Origin: Terrirhizobium terrae
GTDB taxonomy: Bacteria > Pseudomonadota > Alphaproteobacteria > Rhizobiales > Rhizobiaceae
Reading direction: 5' to 3'
DNA: 64,000 nt
Assembly: GCF_030323265.1 (NCBI RefSeq)
Contig: NZ_CP104992.1
Location: 2,827,501 to 2,891,500, forward strand
A program made the translations under genes and the position numbers. Positions 57,677-64,000 of the stretch are shown here, piece after piece. The notes beneath the pieces are model-generated. The model worked only from the letters and a program-made list of their open reading frames with translations. It did no database searches and was not told the DNA's origin. Positions within the stretch are counted from its first letter, which is position 1, and every line of letters starts with the position of its first letter.

Positions 57677-59795
57677 CTATTGGCGCCCGTATCGAAGGTC
57701 CGAAACGATATCGGACTTCTGCCCGAGCCGGGTTTTGTAGACCTGATAATTCTCCAGAACGCGCTGCACATAGTTGCGCGTCTCAGGGAAGGGGATGCGC
57801 TCGACCCAGTCGATCACTTCGTCGAGCGATTTCCCACGCGGATCGCCATAGCGCGCGATCCATTCCGGCACCCGCTTCGGCCCCGCATTATAGGCGATGA
57901 AGGTCAGTACGTAGGAGCCGCCGAACGTGTCGATCTGCTCGCCGAGATAATGGGCGCCGAGTGTCGCGTTATAGCCTGCGTCGCTGGTCAGCATGTCGGC
58001 CTTGAAGCTCATGCCGTGACGCTTGGCGACGCCCTTTGCCGTTCCCGGAAGAAGCTGCAGCAGGCCGCGGGCATTTGCGGGCGAGACGGCTGCCGGATTG
58101 AAGGCGCTTTCCTGGCGCGCGATCGAATAGGCGAGTGCCTTGCCAGATCCGGCGATATTGGCGCCGGCAGGGATCACGCCGATCGGATAAGCGAGGGCGG
58201 CCACGTCGACACCGCGCGAAAAAGCAGACTTGCCGATCCTCAGGGATAGAGCATGGTCACCTTGAGCCTCGGCACGCGCCGTCAGGAGCGCCAGTTCACC
58301 GGGGCTGTCGATCTGCTCGGCGAGCGCCGCATAAAGTGCTGCCGCGCGTCGGTCGTGACCGACGGCGTCGAGCCGCGCGATGGCGCGCACCACGTCGCGG
58401 TTCTCGAACCGCTGCCTGTCCGCCGCCGAGGGGAGGGGTAGCTGACGTCGAGCGTCGACTTGCCGAGTTTTGCCGCCGCGAGCTGGCCATAGAACGTGCC
58501 GGAATAGCGGGCGGCGGATTCATAGAAGGACCGCGCCTGGCCCGGACCGCCGGCCTCCGCCGAGCGGCCGAGCCAGTAGAGCGCGCGGGAAGCCGAAAGC
58601 GGTCGGCTGGACGCCTCCTGTATCTTTCGGAAATGCGTCTCGGCTGTGGTCGGGTCATGCAGGGCGCGCAGCGCATACCAGCCGGCGTGGAATTCCGCAT
58701 CCGCCTTGTCGACGGAGGTCTGCGCCACATGGGCGGCAACCAGCCGGTAGGCAGCCTTGAAGTCACCCTGATCCGCCAACCCACGGGCGACGATACGCCG
58801 CTCGTTCCACCATTCCGTGGAATTGATCAGCTTGGCCGGGTCGCGCGGTACTTTCTCAAGAAGCTTCGCCGCTTCCTCGTATTTGTCGAGGCGGCGGGCA
58901 TATTCGATGCGGATGAACAGATAGGCCGGGTCGCTCGCCCATGATTTATCCACGGCATCGATCAGCGCGCTGGCATTGCGCGCGCCCCCGCCACCGCAGT
59001 CCAGGCCTTGTAGAGCGACTGGGCATTGCCGAAGCCGGAGAAGCGTTTCGCTTGCGCGGTCCGGCCGCGATACATGAGATAGTCCATGCGCGACTTGTGA
59101 TCGGCGGCGCCGAGCAGGCTGCCGAACTCCGCCATCACCTTGTCTTCGGTCGAAATATCCAGCGCGTCCGAGGTCCAAAGCCCGCGGATCGTCTTAGCGG
59201 CATCCGCGGCGCGGCCGCTTGCAACCTGCGCCCGTGCAAGGATGACCGCGCCTTCCGGCGTCTGCGGCTTATACGGGCCAAGCGCCGACAGCACGGCCGC
59301 AGCCGGCGGGTTTTCGCGGTAGAGCGCCCGCTCTTCCTTCTCCCGCAGTCCGCCGAGCCCGGGCCAGCCGGTCAGTTCCTGCTGTGCTGCCGCGATCTCG
59401 CGATAGGGCACGTCCCGGAGGCCGGAATTGGCGATCGCCCAGGTGAGGATGCGCCGGTCGATCGAGCCCATGGGAAGCTGGTTGCGCACCGCAAGCGCTT
59501 CGTCGGCGTCATTGTCGGACAGGGCATCGAGGCCGGATTTCAGCGCGGTCGAGGCAAGCGGCCTGTCGATGCGCGGAATGGAGCCGGTTATATCCGGCAC
59601 CGGCATTGCAGCCGGCACGGGCGTGGCCGGGTGGGCGTGTGAATTGTGGGGAGGCTGGATCGGCATAGGCACGCTGGCAGGCGCGTCCGGCCGTGCGAAA
59701 GGCAGCGGCACGATGCCGTCGCCGGCCGCCGAGGCCAGGCTCGCTATGCATGCTGCACCCAATCCCAAAGTGAGGACCAGCGCTGGCTTCTTCAT
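57677..59795 (-). CDS. slt: Soluble lytic murein transglycosylase (two frameshifts)
   Basis: About 706 residues after correction. A signal peptide (MKKPALVLTLGLGAACIASLASA) is followed by a Pro-rich linker, a long alpha-superhelical domain and a C-terminal SLT domain: IARQESAFNPAAVSPANARGLLQLLPGTA with the catalytic Glu in the ESAF motif, then GYNATLGAHYLGEQ and YNAGPKRV. It cleaves peptidoglycan between MurNAc and GlcNAc, leaving a 1,6-anhydro end. Breaks at C5 58983-58987 and in the G4 runs near 58430-58438 each need one base. Divergent from dapA. Confidence 0.88.
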
Positions 59796-60022
59796 CCGGC
59801 AACTCGCGAGAAAGACATTAACCCCTATCGGGCTCCCCCATTACGCTCCGCCTTAGTTAACGGAACCTTACCACATTTCAGCAATGGTGCATTTTCGGCA
59901 CGTGAGCGTGATCATAAACCCGTGAGCTTTGCGCTTGTCGGCGATCTGACACCGCTTTATGGTGCGCAACCTTATCTATTGATTGCGGCCGAAGCGTGGA
60001 CTGCGGCCATGGGAGTTTATGC

Positions 60023-60905
60023 ATGTTCAAGGGATCCATCCCCGCACTCGTCACCCCTTTTGACCAGGAGGGGCCGTCGACGAAAAGGCGTTTGCCGCGC
60101 ATGTCGACTGGCTGATCGCCGAGGGGAGCAGCGGTCTCGTTCCGGTCGGCACCACGGGCGAATCCCCACGCTTTCCCATGACGAGCACAAGCGGGTGGTG
60201 GAACTCTGCATTGAGGTTGCGAATAAGCGCGTGCCCGTCATCGCCGGCGCCGGCTCCAACAATACCCGTGAAGCAATCGAGCTTGCCCAGCATGCCGAAG
60301 AAGCGGGCGCCGATGCGCTGCTGGTCGTCACGCCCTATTACAACAAGCCGACCCAGAAGGGCCTCTTCGCGCATTTTTCCGCGATTGCCGATGCGACCTC
60401 GCTGCCGATCATCATCTACAACATCCCGCCGCGGTCGGTGATCGACATGACACCGGATACGATGGGCGCGCTGGTCAAGGCGCATAAGAACATCGTTGGC
60501 GTGAAGGATGCCACCGGCAAGATCGAGCGCGTTTCCGAGCAGCGCATCGCCTGCGGCAAGGATTTCGTCCAGCTCTCGGGTGAGGATGCGACCGCCCTCG
60601 GCTTCAACGCACATGGCGGCGTCGGCTGCATCTCGGTCACCGCCAATGTCGCGCCGCGCCTCTGCGCCGAATTCCAGGCAGCAGCGGCCGCCGGCGATTT
60701 TGCCAAGGCGCTCGAATATCAGGACCGCCTGATGCCGCTCCACAAGGCAATCTTCATGGAGCCCGGCCTCTGCGGCGCCAAGTATGGTCTGCACAAGCTG
60801 CGTGGCATGAACCGCACGGTGCGCTCGCCGCTGATGTCGACGCTCGAGCCTGCGACCGAAGCAGCAATGGACGCAGCACTCCGCCATGCGGGCTTGCTGA
60901 ACTGA
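60023..60905 (+). CDS. dapA: 4-hydroxy-tetrahydrodipicolinate synthase (two frameshifts)
   Basis: 294 residues after correction, the standard DapA length. It condenses aspartate semialdehyde with pyruvate, the first step to lysine and diaminopimelate. Motifs: GSIPALVTPF, GTTGES, VTPYYNKPTQKGL (catalytic Tyr), IIIYNIPPRS and GVKDATG with the Schiff-base Lys. Breaks at the G4 run 60070-60073 and the C4 run 60164-60167 each need one base, giving DQEGAVDEKAFAAH and TTGESPTLSHDEHK. Essential gene, so a real double knockout is implausible. smpB follows. Confidence 0.95.
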
Positions 60906-61017
60906 AGCGGCCAAGCTTCACTTTCGGCCTCTGCCGCATTACATAAGCCTCATCAAACCCCGTCTGCGGCCCGCAGGCGGGGAATAATCGTTAGATAGGG
61001 GCGTACGGAAGAAGAGA

Positions 61018-61494
61018 ATGGCACCCAAAGGCAGCCAGCGCGTGGTGAACAAGGTCGTGGCGGAAAACCGCAAGGCCCGTTTCAACTACGAAATCGTCGA
61101 TACCTATGAGGCAGGCTTGGTGCTGACCGGCACCGAGGTCAAGTCTCTGCGCGAGGGCAAGGCCAATATCGCCGAATCCTACGCCTCCGATGAAGGCGAG
61201 GAAATCTGGCTGATCAACAGCCATCTGCCGGAATATCTGCAGGCTAACCGCTTCAACCACGAGCCCCGCCGCCGCCGCAAGCTGCTTCTGTCAAAGCGCG
61301 AGATCAACCGCCTGCGCAACAGCATCAACCGCGAAGGCATGACGCTCGTGCCGTTGAAGATCTACTTCAACGACAAGGGTAGGGCGAAGCTGGAACTGGC
61401 ACTCGCCAAGGGCAAGAAGCTGCACGACAAGCGCGAGACCGAGAAGGAACGCGACTGGAACCGCCAGAAGTCGCGGTTGCTGAAGACGGGCTGA
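61018..61494 (+). CDS. smpB: SsrA-binding protein
   Basis: 158 residues. Binds tmRNA and brings it to stalled ribosomes. Family features: VAENRKARFNYEIVDTYEAG near the start, VLTGTEVKSLREGKANIAESY, and a basic tail (RETEKERDWNRQKSRLLKTG). It follows dapA by about 110 bp. Intact. Confidence 0.96.
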   Translation: MAPKGSQRVVNKVVAENRKARFNYEIVDTYEAGLVLTGTEVKSLREGKANIAESYASDEGEEIWLINSHLPEYLQANRFNHEPRRRRKLLLSKREINRLRNSINREGMTLVPLKIYFNDKGRAKLELALAKGKKLHDKRETEKERDWNRQKSRLLKTG

Positions 61495-61574
61495 GGTCTC
61501 GCGAGACTCTCCCATTCCGGAACAAAATTCCCCTCATCACCGTTTGATTTCACCTTAATGCGGGCGAACGGACG

Positions 61575-62549
61575 ATGACGAAAAAGCAGATCTTTACCTA
61601 TGCGATGCTGGTCGTGGGCTTTGGCCTTGCGGCCTATCTTCTCTACCAGGTATTCCGCGAGCATTCGCCCTCCGAAATCCTCCAGTCCGTCCGCGATATC
61701 CCGCTCGCCAATCTGGCACTCGCGCTGCTCTTCGCTTTCGGCTCCTATCTCTGCCTCACCGGCTTCGACTGGTGCGGCGTCCGGTACGTGAAGAACGACC
61801 TGCCTTACCCGAAGATCGCGCTCGCTTCCTTCATCGCCCTTTCGATCGGCCAGAGCGTCGGCTTGTCGGGCCTGAGCAGTGGCGCGTTGCGCTATCGCTA
61901 TTATGCCCATTGGGGCATGAGCACGGAGGATGTGGCCAAGATCGTGCTTCTCTCCGGCGTAACCGTCGGCATCGGCATGGCCGTGCTTGCCGGCATCGTC
62001 ATGATCATCAATCCGCAGGATGCCGCCGGTGTCCTGCGGATGAGTGAAACGGCCGTGATCGGCGTCGGCGCCGGATGCCTGGCTGCCACCGCGCTCTACC
62101 TGTCGCTGGCCGCCTTCCTGCGGACACCATTGAAAATCCGCAGCTGGACCTTCCAGATGCCGACGCTGAGGATCGCCATCGCCCAGGTCGTCATCGGCAC
62201 GATCAACTTCGCGCTCGTCTCCGCCTGCCTGCGCGAGGTCATGGCCGCCAGCGCCGATGTCAGCTATCTCAAGGCGGCCACCGCCTTCGTGCTGGCCAAT
62301 GTCGCGATCCTCATCACCCATGCGCCGGGCGGTCTCGGCGTGCTGGAGGCGACTGTCGGCCATGTGATGGGCGATCAGGCCTCGATCGGTTCGCTCGTCG
62401 CCTTTCGGGTCATCTATTTCTTCATCCCGTTGTTCATCGGCTTGCCGCTGTCGCTTGTCGTGGAGGCGGTGTTTAAGGCTCGCAAGGGTCGCAACGGCGG
62501 CAGCGCCGGCAACAGCCCGAATGTGCGAGCCGCAGCCGAACCGGCCTGA
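61575..62549 (+). CDS. UPF0104-family membrane protein
   Basis: 324 residues with eight or nine hydrophobic helices. It belongs to the lysylphosphatidylglycerol-synthase-TM/UPF0104 family (GLSSGALRYRYYAHWGMS, HAPGGLGVLEATVGHVMG). Members are integral membrane proteins, some being the flippase half of MprF. A second member is near 34 kb. Intact, 80 bp after smpB. Confidence 0.8.
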   Translation: MTKKQIFTYAMLVVGFGLAAYLLYQVFREHSPSEILQSVRDIPLANLALALLFAFGSYLCLTGFDWCGVRYVKNDLPYPKIALASFIALSIGQSVGLSGLSSGALRYRYYAHWGMSTEDVAKIVLLSGVTVGIGMAVLAGIVMIINPQDAAGVLRMSETAVIGVGAGCLAATALYLSLAAFLRTPLKIRSWTFQMPTLRIAIAQVVIGTINFALVSACLREVMAASADVSYLKAATAFVLANVAILITHAPGGLGVLEATVGHVMGDQASIGSLVAFRVIYFFIPLFIGLPLSLVVEAVFKARKGRNGGSAGNSPNVRAAAEPA

Positions 62550-62570
62550 CGGAGAGCCGTTGCGGAAATG

Positions 62571-62600
62571 AAAAAGGCGCCGTCTCCGGCGCCTTTTTTC
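62571..62600. terminator. Bidirectional terminator between UPF0104 and NYN genes
   Basis: GGCGCCGTCTCCGGCGCC stem with AAAAA before it and TTTTTT after it, so it works on both strands for the convergent genes. Confidence 0.9.
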
Positions 62601-62619
62601 ATCGATGTCATTGCGTCAA

Positions 62620-63195
62620 TCAGGTATCTGCAGGTTCCGCCGGCTCGGCTGGGCGTACCGGCCTTTCGCTCGGGTCGCGTCCGACCTCGGCCTTCAGCGA
62701 GACGAGGTCGATGAAATGGTCTGCCTGGCGGCGCAGGTCGTCGGCGATCATCGGCGGCTGCGTGGCCATGGTCGAAACGACGGAAACCTTGCGGCCGCGG
62801 CGCTGCAGCGCTTCCACCAGCGTGGTGAAGTCGCCGTCGCCGGAGAAGATGACGAGGTGATCGACGGTTTCGGACTGTTCCATCGCATCGATGGCCAGTT
62901 CGATATCCATATTGCCCTTGATCTTGCGGCGACCGAGGCTGTCGGTGAATTCCTTCGCCGGCTTGGTAACGACCTTGTAGCCGTTATAGTCCAGCCAATC
63001 GATCAGGGGGCGGATGGAGGAGTATTCCTGATCCTCGATGAGGGCCGTGTAATAGTAGGCGCGCAGCAGATAGCCGCGCTTCTGGAACGCCTTCAGGAGC
63101 TTCCTGTAATCGATGTCGAAGCCGAGGCTTTTCGACGCGGCGTACAGGTTGGCGCCGTCTATGAAGAGAGCGATTTTCTCTCTTGGGTCAAACAT
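62620..63195 (-). CDS. NYN-domain (LabA/DUF88) protein
   Basis: 191 residues. A PIN-like NYN nuclease fold: IALFIDGANLYAASKSLG (Asp), KGNMDIELAIDAMEQ and VIFSGDGDFTTLVEALQRRG (Asp cluster), with an acidic Pro-rich tail (RPVRPAEPAEPADT). Family members are thought to act on RNA, though some are regulators. Divergent from rpoZ. Confidence 0.88.
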   Translation of the reverse strand: MFDPREKIALFIDGANLYAASKSLGFDIDYRKLLKAFQKRGYLLRAYYYTALIEDQEYSSIRPLIDWLDYNGYKVVTKPAKEFTDSLGRRKIKGNMDIELAIDAMEQSETVDHLVIFSGDGDFTTLVEALQRRGRKVSVVSTMATQPPMIADDLRRQADHFIDLVSLKAEVGRDPSERPVRPAEPAEPADT

Positions 63196-63477
63196 TCTGT
63201 CTCCATCCCTTTGCAGTCTCTGGTGCAGACGCTTCTTACAAAACGTAGGGTTGTGTCGGCAACCTGGAATAATTCTCTACATTAAGAACTATTCATATAC
63301 ATGTCATGTATGTCACGATTCTGCGATAAGCCAAGCACGCTTTGATAGAATGTGCGTCTTTGTCCCCGCCCACTTTCGTAGCAGATTGGGTGTACGGACA
63401 GGAAAAACTTGAATTTGCCGCCCAATGTCTGTATCGGGCGTATCAATTCCAGAAATCACGACCGCAAAGGACAGGCG
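63196..63477. other. NYN/rpoZ divergent promoter region
   Basis: About 280 bases, AT-rich between 63260 and 63320 (ATTAAGAACTATTCATATAC). No repeat or RNA recognised. The frame upstream of rpoZ is open from 63409 but is not needed. Confidence 0.45.
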
Positions 63478-63882
63478 ATGGCCCGTGTCACAGTAGAAGA
63501 TTGCATTGACAAAGTCGACAACCGTTTCGAGCTGGTACTCCTTGCGAGCCACCGCGCGCGCCAGATTTCCCAGGGTGCATCGATCACGATCGACCGCGAC
63601 AATGACAAGAACCCGGTCGTCGCCCTTCGCGAGATCGCCGACGAGACCCTGTCTCCCGACGACCTGAAGGAAGACCTGATCCATTCGCTGCAGAAGCATG
63701 TCGAAGTGGACGAGCCCGAGCCCGATCCGGCTTCGCTCATCGCAGCCGGCGGCGTCTCCGTCGCGGCCGATGCCGAAGAGGAAGATGCGCCGGAAGCCAT
63801 CAACTTCGACCAGATGTCGGAAGAGGAACTGCTGGCCGGTATCGAAGGCCTGGTTCCACCGGAAAAGAGCGACGACTACTGA
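63478..63882 (+). CDS. rpoZ: RNA polymerase omega subunit
   Basis: 134 residues from the ATG at 63478, preceded by AAAGGACAGGCG. The N-terminus MARVTVEDCIDKVDNRFEL with LLASHRARQISQG is the omega signature; the acidic C-terminal extension is typical of alphaproteobacteria. It helps assemble the beta' subunit and, with ppGpp, sets stringent response. relA/spoT would be expected to follow just outside the window. Confidence 0.96.
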   Translation: MARVTVEDCIDKVDNRFELVLLASHRARQISQGASITIDRDNDKNPVVALREIADETLSPDDLKEDLIHSLQKHVEVDEPEPDPASLIAAGGVSVAADAEEEDAPEAINFDQMSEEELLAGIEGLVPPEKSDDY

Positions 63883-63897
63883 TTTGAATGCTGAGTG

Positions 63898-63928
63898 CAC
63901 GAGCGGTTTCGCCTGAAATCCGCTCGTG
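63898..63928 (+). terminator. Stem-loop downstream of rpoZ
   Basis: CACGAGCGG / CCGCTCGTG with a 13-base loop, about 15 bp past the rpoZ stop. It lacks a clear T tract, so termination is possible but not certain. Confidence 0.45.
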
Positions 63929-64000
63929 TGCCCGGAAATGTTCGGAATAATGGTTCCGACCGTAACGATACCGCTTTCCGGCAAGGTATCGTTCATTCTA

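Overview
The window is a GC-rich chromosomal segment from an alphaproteobacterium, most likely a member of the Rhizobiaceae (Rhizobium/Agrobacterium type). This rests on gene content and order: glnE next to a PleC-type kinase, the slt-dapA-smpB-rpoZ block, RopA/Omp2b-type porins, a RIME-like intergenic repeat, and Rgt-like lipid-sugar glycosyltransferases. I see no phage, insertion sequence, CRISPR array or conjugation gene.

Layout. 1-11 kb: 3' end of glnE, a small membrane protein, the PleC-like cell-cycle kinase, an MFS/TetR divergent pair, pepN, a DMT permease and two tiny related ORFs. 11-20 kb: a family-4-like uracil-DNA glycosylase, a RIME-like repeat, an Hsp70-family protein, a disordered acidic protein, a class D beta-lactamase, an SDR divergent from ETF-ubiquinone oxidoreductase, a pentapeptide-repeat protein and an L,D-transpeptidase lipoprotein. 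20-27 kb: DoxX, an MDR dehydrogenase, an MFS pump, a diacylglycerol-kinase-like protein and a large MscS channel. 27-35 kb: a divergent glutamine-synthetase-like/aminotransferase pair (probable polyamine use), then a GT2 plus two GT83 transferases divergent from a UPF0104 membrane protein. 35-46 kb: VapBC, AMP nucleosidase, several small secreted proteins, an HxlR regulator divergent from a Tat-signal SDR, an aminotransferase, PilZ, ferredoxin reductase and HpcH aldolase. 46-51 kb: tRNA-Ser(GCU), then a promoter with an NrdR-box-like site, a cobalamin riboswitch and nrdHIEF. 51-57 kb: four tandem porins. 57-64 kb: lytic transglycosylase, dapA, smpB, a UPF0104 protein, a NYN protein and rpoZ.

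The main technical feature of the window is its frameshifts. About 18 genes are split. In 16 of them one base (two in nrdI, dapA and slt) appears to be missing; almost all of these fall inside a run of 3-5 G or C, and restoring one base rebuilds a full-length family protein. Essential genes (dapA, nrdE) are affected. I therefore read them as homopolymer undercalls in the assembly, not pseudogenes. Two genes (HpcH aldolase and a Gly/Ser/Thr-rich secreted protein) instead need one base removed.

The most interesting biology is regulatory. nrdHIEF appears to combine an NrdR-like operator on its -10 with a B12 riboswitch. Porins 1 and 2 carry their Shine-Dalgarno in the loop of a perfect 6-bp hairpin next to the start codon, and all four porins have a stop-codon-overlapping hairpin with compensatory changes followed by a near-identical terminator. 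Four GANTC sites and a CtrA-like box lie upstream of the PleC-like kinase. A doubled operator lies between the MFS pump and its TetR regulator. The Tat-signal SDR and HxlR regulator share an intergenic region with two operator-like repeats.
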